Positions 42,053 through 50,513 of a stretch of 64,000 nucleotides of DNA are shown here, piece after piece. Location: the NCBI RefSeq assembly GCF_900188095.1, contig NZ_FZOT01000016.1:1-64000 (forward strand), in the 5' to 3' direction. Each line of letters begins with the position of its first letter. Position 1 is the first letter of the stretch. The notes below the pieces were generated by a model. That model was not told the origin of the DNA. It worked only from the letters and a program-made list of their open reading frames with translations, and made no database searches. The DNA is from Noviherbaspirillum humi (GTDB lineage: Bacteria > Pseudomonadota > Gammaproteobacteria > Burkholderiales > Burkholderiaceae_D). The translations under genes and the position numbers were made by a program.

Positions 42053-44476
42053 ATGACCACCGAACCGAACACCGTTGAAAGCCAGCCCATCGCGGGCGCC
42101 CGCCCGCCCAGCCAGGGCGCCGCGCCGCTGCCCGACGATGCGCTCATCATCATCCCGGTACGCAACCTGGTGATGTTCCCCGGCCTCGTCATGCCCATCA
42201 CCATCGGCCGCGAAACCACGGTGGCCGCCGTGCAGGAAGCGGCCCGCACCGGCCGCCAGGTCGGCATCGTGCTGCAGCGCGACCCGAGCGTCACCGAGCC
42301 GGGCAAGGACGATCTGTACCCGGTCGGCACCACCGCCAGCATCCTGCGCTACATGACCACGCCGGACGGCTCGCACCATGTCATCTGCCAGGGCGAGCAG
42401 CGTTTTCGCCTGAACGAGCTGCTGTCGGGCTATCCGTACTACGTCGGCCGCGTCGAGCGCATGGAGTCCGCGCCGGTGATCGATGCCGAGATCGAGGCGC
42501 TGATGCTGCAGCTCAAGGCGCGCGCCGCCGAGGTGCTGACCCTGCTGCCGCAGGCGCCGGCGGAACTGGGCGTGTCGCTGCAGAACATCACCGCGCCGGA
42601 CGCGCTGGCCGACTGGATCGTCGGCATGATGGATGCCAAGCCGGCGGAGAAGCAGGAGGTGCTGGAGACCTTCGAGCTGCGCGCCCGGATGGAAAAGGCG
42701 CTGAGCCTGCTGTCGCATCGCCTGGAGGTGCTGCGCATCAGCCAGGATATCGATGAGCGCACGAAATCGCGCTTCGCCGAGCGCCAGCGCGAAGCGGTGC
42801 TGCGCGAGCAGCTCAAGACCATCCAGCAGCAGCTCGGCGACGACGAGGAAGCGCCGGCCGAGGTGGCGCAGCTGGAAGAAGCGATCGACAAGGCCGCCAT
42901 GCCAGCCGAGGTGGAAACGCATGCCCGCAAGGAGCTCAAGCGCCTGGCGCGCATGCCGGAGGCGGCGGGCGAATACTCGATGCTGCTGACCTACATGGAG
43001 TGGCTGACCGAACTGCCCTGGTCCGCCGCCACCGAGGACCGCATCGACATCGGCGAGGCGCGCCGCATCCTCGACGAAGACCACTACGGCCTGGAGAAGA
43101 TCAAAAGGCGCATCCTCGAATACCTCGCGGTGCGCAAGCTCAATCCCAACGGCAAGAGCCCCATCCTGTGCTTCGCCGGCCCGCCGGGCGTGGGCAAGAC
43201 GTCGCTCGGACAGAGCATCGCCAAGGCCACCGGGCGCAAGTTCGTGCGAGTGAGCCTGGGCGGGGTGCACGACGAATCCGAGATCCGCGGCCATCGCCGC
43301 ACCTATGTCGGCGCCCTGCCCGGCAACATCATCCAGGGCATGCGCAAGGCCGGCTCATCCAACTGCGTGATGATGCTGGACGAGGTCGACAAGCTTGGCA
43401 GCGGCGTGCACGGCGACCCGGCGGCGGCGCTGCTCGAAGTGCTCGACCCGGAGCAGAACGCCACCTTCCGCGACAATTATCTCGGCGTGCCGTTCGACCT
43501 GTCGAAGGTGATGTTCATCTGCACCGCCAACATGCTGGAAACCATCTCCGGTCCGCTGCGCGACCGCATGGAGATCATCCAGCTGCCCGGCTATACCGAG
43601 ATGGAGAAGGCGCAGATCGCGCGCCGCTACCTGATCGGACGGCAGATGGAAGCCAACGGCCTGAAGCCGGAACAGTGCGAGATCACCGACGCGGCGCTGC
43701 ATGCGCTGATCCAGCGCTATACCCGCGAGGCCGGCGTGCGCGGCCTGGAGCGCGAGGTCGGCGGCGTGCTGCGCTCGGCGGCGATGCGCATCGCCGAGGG
43801 CAGCGCACAGCAGGTGAAGATCGACGAGCCGGACCTGGAAGCCATCCTCGGCCCGGCCCGCTTCGAGAACGAGGTGGCGATGCGCGCCAGCATGCCGGGC
43901 GTGGCCACCGGCCTGGCCTGGACGCCGGTCGGCGGCGACATCCTGTTCATCGAAGCCACCCGCACGCCGGGCGGCGGGCGCCTGGTGCTGACCGGCCAGC
44001 TCGGCGACGTGATGAAGGAAAGCGCGCAGGCGGCGCTGAGCCTGCTGAAGACCCGCGCCGAAAGCCTGCGCATCGACCCGGCGCTGTTCGAGAAGAGCGA
44101 TATCCACATCCACGTGCCGGCCGGCGCCACGCCCAAGGATGGGCCGAGCGCCGGCGTGGCGATGTTCAGCGCGCTGGCCTCGCTGATGAGCAACCGCGCG
44201 CTGCGCCACGACTGCGCCATGACCGGCGAGATCAGCCTGCGCGGCCTGGTGCTGCCGGTCGGCGGCATCAAGGAAAAGGTACTGGCGGCGCTGCGCGCGG
44301 GCATCACCACCGTGCTGCTGCCCGCGCGTAACCGCAAGGACGTGGAGGACGTGCCGGAAGACGCGCGCCGGCAGCTGACCTTCGTCTTTCTCGACACGGT
44401 GGACGATGCGATGCGCACGCTGATGCCGCTGCATCCGGTGGCGCCGGAGGTGACGGAGTCGCTGCAGTCGTATTGA
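42053..44476 (+). CDS. lon: Lon-family ATP-dependent protease
   Basis: The 807-residue protein has an N-terminal LAN domain (IIIPVRNLVMFPGLVMPITIGR), a central coiled region, an AAA+ domain with Walker A GPPGVGKTS (376-384, Lys382) and Walker B VMMLDEVDKL, and a C-terminal protease domain with catalytic Ser699 (DGPSAG) and Lys740 (GGIKEK). It degrades damaged and regulatory proteins. Pairing with hsp20 suggests a stress-specific Lon, possibly a second copy besides a housekeeping one outside the window. Confidence 0.93.
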   Translation: MTTEPNTVESQPIAGARPPSQGAAPLPDDALIIIPVRNLVMFPGLVMPITIGRETTVAAVQEAARTGRQVGIVLQRDPSVTEPGKDDLYPVGTTASILRYMTTPDGSHHVICQGEQRFRLNELLSGYPYYVGRVERMESAPVIDAEIEALMLQLKARAAEVLTLLPQAPAELGVSLQNITAPDALADWIVGMMDAKPAEKQEVLETFELRARMEKALSLLSHRLEVLRISQDIDERTKSRFAERQREAVLREQLKTIQQQLGDDEEAPAEVAQLEEAIDKAAMPAEVETHARKELKRLARMPEAAGEYSMLLTYMEWLTELPWSAATEDRIDIGEARRILDEDHYGLEKIKRRILEYLAVRKLNPNGKSPILCFAGPPGVGKTSLGQSIAKATGRKFVRVSLGGVHDESEIRGHRRTYVGALPGNIIQGMRKAGSSNCVMMLDEVDKLGSGVHGDPAAALLEVLDPEQNATFRDNYLGVPFDLSKVMFICTANMLETISGPLRDRMEIIQLPGYTEMEKAQIARRYLIGRQMEANGLKPEQCEITDAALHALIQRYTREAGVRGLEREVGGVLRSAAMRIAEGSAQQVKIDEPDLEAILGPARFENEVAMRASMPGVATGLAWTPVGGDILFIEATRTPGGGRLVLTGQLGDVMKESAQAALSLLKTRAESLRIDPALFEKSDIHIHVPAGATPKDGPSAGVAMFSALASLMSNRALRHDCAMTGEISLRGLVLPVGGIKEKVLAALRAGITTVLLPARNRKDVEDVPEDARRQLTFVFLDTVDDAMRTLMPLHPVAPEVTESLQSY

Positions 44477-44597
44477 CGGTTTGACCGAGTTCGAAGATCT
44501 GAAGAGCGCCGTCAGCCGCTTCGGGTCTTGCGCCGCCTCGCCGCCGACTCGCGCCGGGGTGGTAGAGTCTTGACTATCGTCAGCCTGAGGATGCGAC

Positions 44598-46016
44598 TTG
44601 CCCAGCCCCGCTCACCAATCCGTCCACTCCTCCCTGTCCGCCCTGCTCGTCGCCCGCACGGTGCAACTCGTCGAGGCCGACGGGCCGCTGGAAGACAGCG
44701 CAGAGATGCGGCAAGCCTTCGCCGCGGCCGACACGTCGGAAGCGCGACTGCTGGAGCGGGCGCGGCTGCTCGGTCTGCGCCTCGGACTGGACGGCGAACT
44801 GGCGCGCTGGCGCGGCCTTGCCGGGCTGGTGCTGCTGGCCTTGCCGCTGCTGGTGTTTTCCCTTGCCTGGAGCATCACCGCCGCCGTCATCGGCGCCGAG
44901 CGCACGATCAATGCGGTGCTGGCCTTCATCCTGGCGCTCGGCATGCATGGCCTGACGCTGCTGGCATGGCTGCTGGCGCTGATCTTTTCCCGAAGCAGCA
45001 TGAACCTGTTCAACCGGCTGTCGCTGGGCAACCTGGCGCTGCGGCTGGTGGCCTGGCTGCCGCCGGCGCGTGGACCGCAGTCGCTCACCCTGCTGCGCGC
45101 CGCGCATGACTTGCTGCGCCGCGGCCGGCTGCTGCCCTGGGCCTTCGGCCTCGTGAGCCATGGGGTCTGGGCGCTGGCCTTCGTGCTGGTGCTGCTGGCG
45201 CTGATCGCCGGCTTCTCCTTCCGCGCCTATCGCCTCGGCTGGGAAACCACCATTCTCGATCCCGCCTTCTTCGCCGCCTTCGTGCGCGCCACCGGCTGGC
45301 TGCCGCACCTGATCGGCTTCCCGCTGCCGGACACCGCCACCCTGCTCCATCCCGACGCGCCCGGCGGCGACCAGCGCGCCTGGGCCTGGTGGCTGATCGG
45401 CTGCGTCTTCGTCTACGGTCTGGTGCCGCGCCTGCTGCTGGCCGCCCTCTGCGCGCTGGTCTGGCGGCGTGGCCGGCGCCGGCTGCGGCTCGACACCGCC
45501 GATCCCTATTACCGCAAGCTGCTGTCCCGCTTCGAGGCGATGGCGCCGAGCGAAGTGGTGGACCGGGAACAGCGGCCGGAAAAAGCGGCGATGCCGGCCC
45601 GGGCCGCGATGCCGTCTGCCGGCGGCACGGCGCTGATCGGCTTCGAACTGCCGGAGGACGCGGCCTGGCCGCCACCCGGCATCGCCGTCGACCCGGCGCT
45701 GACGCAGCGCATCGCCGGCAGCAGCGAGGAGCGGCGCACGGCGCTGGCCATGCTTGCCGCCGCCCGGCCGGCGCGGCTGCTGCTGGCCTGCCATGCGCCC
45801 TCCACCCCGGACCGCGGCACCGAGCGCTTCCTGCGCGAAGCGGCAGCCCAGGCCGGCGCCTGCGCGCTGCTGCTGCCGGCATCGGTCCATGATGCCGGCG
45901 CGGCCGCGCAGTTGCAGCGCTGGCGCGACTGGCTGCGCCAAATCGATCTGCCGGAGATTGCGCTGTTCGCTGGCGCCGACGAAGCCGCCGGCTGGCTGGG
46001 AGCAGCCCATGCCTGA
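44598..46016 (+). CDS. DUF2868 membrane protein
   Basis: The 472-residue protein has about five hydrophobic segments (near 72-95, 100-130, 180-205, 255-285) and family phrases SITAAVIGAERTINAVLAFILALGMHGLTLLAWL and SRSSMNLFNRLSLG. The start is TTG 44598 after TGAGGATG; the next in-frame ATG (44706) would cut off 36 residues. It overlaps the DUF3482 GTPase gene by eight bases. These two families regularly occur as a pair, suggesting a membrane protein working with a GTPase. The function is unknown. Confidence 0.83.
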   Translation: MPSPAHQSVHSSLSALLVARTVQLVEADGPLEDSAEMRQAFAAADTSEARLLERARLLGLRLGLDGELARWRGLAGLVLLALPLLVFSLAWSITAAVIGAERTINAVLAFILALGMHGLTLLAWLLALIFSRSSMNLFNRLSLGNLALRLVAWLPPARGPQSLTLLRAAHDLLRRGRLLPWAFGLVSHGVWALAFVLVLLALIAGFSFRAYRLGWETTILDPAFFAAFVRATGWLPHLIGFPLPDTATLLHPDAPGGDQRAWAWWLIGCVFVYGLVPRLLLAALCALVWRRGRRRLRLDTADPYYRKLLSRFEAMAPSEVVDREQRPEKAAMPARAAMPSAGGTALIGFELPEDAAWPPPGIAVDPALTQRIAGSSEERRTALAMLAAARPARLLLACHAPSTPDRGTERFLREAAAQAGACALLLPASVHDAGAAAQLQRWRDWLRQIDLPEIALFAGADEAAGWLGAAHA

Positions 46017-47427
46017 GGCACTGCAAGCCATTTCCGTCGCGGTGGTGGGCCATACCAATGCCGGCAAGACCTCGCTGCTGCGCACCCTCACCCGCAACGT
46101 GCATTTCGGCGAGGTATCCGACCGCCCGGGCACCACGCGTCACGTCGAAGCCATCGAGCTGCGCATGGGAGGCGTGAGCGCGGTGCGCTTCTTCGACACC
46201 CCCGGCCTGGAAGATTCGGTGGCGCTGCTGGATTACCTGAAGGCGCTGGAAAACTGTCCGACGCCGCCGGACCGGGTGCGCGTGCTGCTCGATGGGCCGG
46301 AAGCCCGGCGCAGCTTCGAGCAGGAAGCCAAGGTGCTGCGCCAGATGTTGGAGACCGAGGCGGCGATCTACGTCATCGACACCCGCGAGCCGGTGCTGCC
46401 GAAATTCCGCGCCGAGATCGAGATATTGACCTTTTGCGCCCGCCCGATCCTGCCGGTGCTGAATTTCGTGCGCCACCCGGCCAGCCGCAAGGGCGACTGG
46501 CTGGAGACGCTGTCCGCCTACAACCTGCATGCCCATGTGGAGTTCGACGCGGTGGCGCCCTTCGTCGGCTCGGAACGCGAGTTGTACCACGACCTCGCCA
46601 TCCTGCTGCGCCACCGGCGCGAACTGCTGCTGGAAGTGGTGCGCCATCTCGGGCAGCAGTTCGACGAGCGCCGCGCCGCCGGCTGCCGTCTGATCGCCGA
46701 CATGCTGGTGGACATGGCGGCGCTGCGGCTGGAGGTGCCGCGCGAGGAGATCGCCGATGCCCAGCGCAAGGCGGAGATCATGCGCGGCTTCCGCGAGCGG
46801 GTGGTGCGGCGCATGCGGCGCGGCATCGAGGATCTGCTGCAGGTCTACGGCTTCCGCCAGGACGATGCCGACGTCGCCGTGCTGCCCTGGCTGGACGGCC
46901 GCTGGGAGACCGACATCTTCAATCCCGAGACCCTGCGCGACGCCGGTCGCCGGCTCGGCACCGGGGCGGCGGTCGGCGCCGCCATCGGCCTGGTGGCGGA
47001 CCTGGCCACCGCCGGGCTGTCGCTTGGCGCGGCGTCGGCCATCGGCGCCACCCTGGGCGGCCTCGCCAGCCAGGGCTGGGGCCAGTTCGGCCGCAAGCTG
47101 GCCGGCATGGCGCGCGGCATGCAGGATCTGACCCTGGAGAATGAACTGCTGCTGGCGGCGGCGCAGCAGATGCTGGGCTTGCTGCGGGCCCTGGAGCGGC
47201 GCGGCCATGCCGCCATGGACAAGTTGCCGGAGCAGCGTACAGACAGCCGCGCTGCCGACGATCACCTCAATCGCCTGGCCCAGGCACTGCAGCCGGCGCG
47301 CAGCCATCCCGAATGGGCGATCGGCATGGGTGGCAGGGGACGCGGCAATGCCGCCCGCGAACGATTCGCGGAGGAGGTGGCGCTGCAGCTGAAGCAGATG
47401 GTGGAACCGGGGACGGACGGCGGCTGA
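46009..47427 (+). CDS. DUF3482 Era-like GTPase
   Basis: The 472-residue protein has a GTPase domain with G1 GHTNAGKTS (14-22), RPGTTRHVEA around the switch and G3 DTPG. The usual NKxD is not obvious (PVLNFVRH lies near that place). The C-terminal half contains a helical stalk and a hydrophobic hairpin (GAAVGAAIGLVADLATAGLSLGAASAIGATLGG) that may touch the membrane. It is translationally coupled to the DUF2868 gene. It may act with it in membrane remodelling or stress, but this is not established. Confidence 0.85.
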   Translation: MPEALQAISVAVVGHTNAGKTSLLRTLTRNVHFGEVSDRPGTTRHVEAIELRMGGVSAVRFFDTPGLEDSVALLDYLKALENCPTPPDRVRVLLDGPEARRSFEQEAKVLRQMLETEAAIYVIDTREPVLPKFRAEIEILTFCARPILPVLNFVRHPASRKGDWLETLSAYNLHAHVEFDAVAPFVGSERELYHDLAILLRHRRELLLEVVRHLGQQFDERRAAGCRLIADMLVDMAALRLEVPREEIADAQRKAEIMRGFRERVVRRMRRGIEDLLQVYGFRQDDADVAVLPWLDGRWETDIFNPETLRDAGRRLGTGAAVGAAIGLVADLATAGLSLGAASAIGATLGGLASQGWGQFGRKLAGMARGMQDLTLENELLLAAAQQMLGLLRALERRGHAAMDKLPEQRTDSRAADDHLNRLAQALQPARSHPEWAIGMGGRGRGNAARERFAEEVALQLKQMVEPGTDGG

Positions 47428-47460
47428 GGCGTCAAACCGCCGGATCGGCCTGAGTGAGGC

Positions 47461-47826
47461 CTAGTTGTCGTTGTTGTCCGGTCGGGTAATGATGCGCCGG
47501 GTTGCCGGCTTGCGGATGATGACCGGCGTGGAAGCGGGCGCACCGGAGGAAGCACCGGCGGGCGCGCGGTTGGCCATCGGCGCGGCGGCCGGCTTGGCCT
47601 TGGCTTCCGGGATCGCCTTCGGCGCCGGCATCAGGCTGGCGACGGTGTGCTTGTAGATGATCAGGCGGTTGGTGCCGTTCTTGAGCAGGATGGTGTGCTG
47701 GTCGAAGGATTCGATATGCCCGTACTGCCGCACGCCGTTGACCAGATAGATCAGGACGGTCATGTGGCGCTTGCGCAGATCATTGAGATAAGGATCCTGT
47801 AAGGAGTTCCTTTTGTTGTCGCTCAT
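47461..47826 (-). CDS. Hfq-like RNA chaperone with extended C-terminal tail
   Basis: The 121-residue protein has an Sm/Hfq core (about 7-70): SLQDPYLNDLRKRHMTVLIYLVNG and IESFDQHTILLKNGTNRLIIYKH, keeping the family FDQ and YKH motifs. The tail (70-121) is rich in Ala, Pro and Arg and ends acidic. It is divergent from canonical Hfq and resembles the long Hfq2-type paralogues of Burkholderiales. The start ATG 47826 has a weak ribosome binding site. It probably supplements a normal Hfq encoded elsewhere. Confidence 0.87.
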   Translation of the reverse strand: MSDNKRNSLQDPYLNDLRKRHMTVLIYLVNGVRQYGHIESFDQHTILLKNGTNRLIIYKHTVASLMPAPKAIPEAKAKPAAAPMANRAPAGASSGAPASTPVIIRKPATRRIITRPDNNDN

Positions 47827-47852
47827 AAAACTGAAAAACCGCTAATGCGTTA

Positions 47853-47872
47853 AACGGTCAAGTCTAACCGTT
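47853..47872. promoter_or_regulatory. Inverted repeat upstream of the Hfq-like gene
   Basis: AACGGT (47853-47858) and ACCGTT (47867-47872) form an inverted repeat with an 8-base spacer, 27-46 bases upstream of the start. A TATAAC on the minus strand (47875-47870) overlaps it, so a regulator site over a promoter is possible. Confidence 0.35.
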
Positions 47873-48013
47873 ATACGCGGTCAAAGGAATGAATTCGTTC
47901 TGCCAAACGCTTGCCTGATGACAAAATTCATGCAAGGCGGCATTGCGCATTGGAAAATAATCAAGGTTTGCGGTGCAAGCCGGGCTGTCGTCAGGTCGCC
48001 GGACGCGCTGGAC

Positions 48014-48044
48014 AAAAAAGCAGAACGGACCCGAAGGTCCGTTC
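48014..48044 (-). terminator. Rho-independent terminator of the Bug gene
   Basis: Read leftward, GAACGGACC and GGTCCGTTC (48036-48044 with 48023-48031) close a TTCG tetraloop, followed by a run of six T (48019-48014). It lies about 40 bases after the Bug stop. Confidence 0.88.
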
Positions 48045-48081
48045 GTTTTAAGCAGATTCCGGGTTGCTGTTCAGCCGCGGA

Positions 48082-49062
48082 TCAAGGCGTGATGTTGCCC
48101 TGCTTGACCACCTGCGACCACTTGGCCGACTCGGCGGCGATCAGCTTGGCGAAGTCTTCCGGGGTGCCGCCCAGCGGATCGTTGGATTGCTCGACGATGA
48201 ATTCGCGGATCTTCGGCTCTTGCAGGATCTCGTTGACGGCCTTGTTCAGCTTGTCGACGATGGGACGCGGCGTGCCCTTCGGCGCCACGATGCCCTGCCA
48301 GTTGTTGACCACCACCTTGCCGAAGCCGACTTCGCCGAAGGTCGGCACGTCGGGAAGCTGAGCGGAACGCTTGGCGGAAGTGATCGCCAGCGGGCGCACC
48401 TTGCCGGCCTTGATGTTGGGCATGGCGGAGTACATCTGCTCGAACATCATGTTGACCTGGCCGCCTAGCAGGTCGGTGGTGGCGGCGGAGCCGCTCTTGT
48501 ACGGCACGTGAATCATGTCGATGCCGGCCACTTGCTTGAACAGCTCGCCGGAGAGGTGGTGGGTGCCGCCGATGCCGCCGGAACCGAAGGTGAGCGAGCC
48601 GGGCTGGGCCTTGGCCGCCTTGACCACGTCGGCCACGGTCTTGTACGGGGAGTTGGTCGGCACGCACAGCACCAGCGGGCCCTGCTCGATGGCGACCACC
48701 GGCACCAGGTCGGTGGCGGGGTCATAGTTCAGCTTGCCGAACAGCGCCTTGTTCACCGCCAGCGGCGCGAAGTTGCCCATGCCGATGGTGTATCCATCCG
48801 CCTTGGCGCGAGCAATGAATTCGGTGCCGATGTTGCCGCCGGCGCCCGGCTTGTTTTCCACGATCACCGGCTTGCCCAGCTTCTCGGACAGGCGCTGGCC
48901 GATCTGGCGGCTGCGCGAGTCGGCGCCGCCGCCGGCGCCGTAAGGCACGATGAAGCTGATCGGCTTGTTGGGATAGTCGTTGGCCTGTGCCATGGCTGAC
49001 AGCGGCAAGGCGGAGGCGGCGATCAGCAGCGCGCCCAGGGTCTTGGAAAGGGTGGAAATCAT
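48082..49062 (-). CDS. Bug-family tripartite tricarboxylate receptor
   Basis: The 326-residue periplasmic protein starts at ATG 49062 with signal peptide ISTLSKTLGALLIAASALPLSAMAQA. Bug motifs are YPNKPISFIVPYGAGGGADSRSRQIGQRL and VIVENKPGAGGNIGTEFIARAKADGYTIG. It is expressed alone, with a clear terminator downstream, and its upstream region shares a 20-bp element with the porin gene, suggesting joint control of outer-membrane entry and periplasmic capture. The ligand is unknown. Confidence 0.9.
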   Translation of the reverse strand: MISTLSKTLGALLIAASALPLSAMAQANDYPNKPISFIVPYGAGGGADSRSRQIGQRLSEKLGKPVIVENKPGAGGNIGTEFIARAKADGYTIGMGNFAPLAVNKALFGKLNYDPATDLVPVVAIEQGPLVLCVPTNSPYKTVADVVKAAKAQPGSLTFGSGGIGGTHHLSGELFKQVAGIDMIHVPYKSGSAATTDLLGGQVNMMFEQMYSAMPNIKAGKVRPLAITSAKRSAQLPDVPTFGEVGFGKVVVNNWQGIVAPKGTPRPIVDKLNKAVNEILQEPKIREFIVEQSNDPLGGTPEDFAKLIAAESAKWSQVVKQGNITP

Positions 49063-49200
49063 GGCTCGTCTCTTCTGTGAGGGTGAACGCCTTTGCGGCG
49101 GCTCGTTTGTTGTCGGGAAAAATGCCCGCCGGCCAGGCGGCACGGCGGGCAAGCGCTGAGATCTGGAGACCTCAATCACATCTGCGCATCTTAGTCGGCC

Positions 49201-49220
49201 AAGCTGTCAATCTGCTTTCA
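49201..49220 (-). repeat. 20-bp element upstream of the Bug gene (copy 1)
   Basis: This 20-bp sequence differs at one position from 50435-50454. Read on the minus strand it contains GATTGACAGCTT, including a perfect TTGACA. It lies 139 bases upstream of the Bug start codon. Confidence 0.7.
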
Positions 49221-49252
49221 GCGGCTGGCTGCGATACCGGCAGTATGCGCCA

Positions 49253-50326
49253 TCAGAAGCGGTGCTGCACGCCGACCATGACGCCGGTCTGGCGGTCGGC
49301 AAAGCCGGTCACGCCGCCGTCGGCGGTGCTGTCGCGGGTCAGGCCGACTGCCTGGCCGTTCTTGGCCTTGGCGTAGGCGGTGACGGCATACAGGTCGGTG
49401 CGCTTGGAAAGCGCGTACTTGGCGCGCAGCACAAACATCATCGGGTCGGCCAGGGTGTCGGCCGCGCTCGCGCCAGCCTTCACGTTCTGGTAGTACACGG
49501 CGCCGGTCAGGCCAATCACCGGCGTGGCCTGGTAATTCACGCCGGCCCAGTAGGTGTCGGCGCGCACGCCGGCGCCGGTGGCGGGCGCCTGGCGATAGTT
49601 GCGGTAGCCGGCCTTGACCGCCAGCACGTCGGAAACCTGATAGCCGGCGCCGAGATGGTAGACGTTGGTCTTGCTGCGGGTGGTGGCGCCGGTGGCGGGC
49701 GTGCCGTTGACCTGCTCGGCGGTGGCGGCCAGGCTCAGGGGACCGGCCGTGTAGCCGAGGCCGAGGGCGGACTTGGCCGCATCCGACACGCTGCCGGCGA
49801 CTTCGCCGAAGCCGTAGGAAGCGCCGACCTTGACGCCGCCGAACTGGCCCTGGTACTTCAGGATGTTGTCGAAGGCAGTGGTCATGCCGTACTTGCTGGC
49901 GCCGGTGCCGTTGCCGGTGGTGGCCCAGGAGTACTGGGGCGCGTAGCCCATCGGGTCGAAGGGCAGGATGAAGTCGTACACGGTGGTGTAGGAACGGCCG
50001 GCGATGAGGCGGCCGAAAGCGCCTTCGAGGCCGACGTTGGCCTGGCGGCGGAACAGCGCGCCGTCGATGGTGCCGTTGTCGACGAAGAAGCCGCCTTCCA
50101 GGTTGAACACGCCCTTCAGGCCGCCGCCCAGGTCTTCCACGCCGCGAAAGCCGAAGCGCGAGGTGTTCTGGCCGCCGGAAGTAAGGCGCAACACCTTGTC
50201 CCCGGCTGCGTTGGCGTGGTTGACGTATTCGACGCCGGCGTCCACCAGGCCGTAGAACTGAACGCTGGTCTGGGCGTGCGCGGCGCCGGCGGCCAGGGCC
50301 GCCAACGCGATGACTTGCTTCTTCAT
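49253..50326 (-). CDS. Gram-negative general porin
   Basis: The 357-residue outer-membrane protein has a signal peptide (MKKQVIALAALAAGAAHA), starts QTSVQFYGLVDAGVEYVNH and ends with terminal Phe (MVGVQHRF), the assembly signal of a 16-strand betaproteobacterial porin. FGFRGVEDLGGGLKGVFNLEGGFFVDNGT and FGRLIAGRSYTTVYDF are typical of strand and loop-3 regions. It admits small solutes. It lies upstream of the Bug gene on the same strand, each with its own copy of a shared element. Confidence 0.93.
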   Translation of the reverse strand: MKKQVIALAALAAGAAHAQTSVQFYGLVDAGVEYVNHANAAGDKVLRLTSGGQNTSRFGFRGVEDLGGGLKGVFNLEGGFFVDNGTIDGALFRRQANVGLEGAFGRLIAGRSYTTVYDFILPFDPMGYAPQYSWATTGNGTGASKYGMTTAFDNILKYQGQFGGVKVGASYGFGEVAGSVSDAAKSALGLGYTAGPLSLAATAEQVNGTPATGATTRSKTNVYHLGAGYQVSDVLAVKAGYRNYRQAPATGAGVRADTYWAGVNYQATPVIGLTGAVYYQNVKAGASAADTLADPMMFVLRAKYALSKRTDLYAVTAYAKAKNGQAVGLTRDSTADGGVTGFADRQTGVMVGVQHRF

Positions 50327-50434
50327 GGGAATCTCTCCTCTAGGATTATTGAGAACCGGGGCGCGCTTGTTATTGGCTTGGTGCGCGGCCCTGGCTGGCA
50401 GCCTTTGCGCTGCCGGTCCGGAGGATGCGAAATG

Positions 50435-50454
50435 AAGCTGTCAATCCGCTTTCA
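50435..50454 (-). repeat. 20-bp element upstream of the porin gene (copy 2)
   Basis: It matches 49201-49220 at 19 of 20 bases in the same orientation. The minus strand shows GATTGACAGCTT. It lies 109 bases upstream of the porin start codon. Confidence 0.7.
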
Positions 50455-50513
50455 TTTTTTCAACATCGCATGGTGCTTCCCATCATGTGGACATGATTGA
50501 CCAGATGGCGAGG

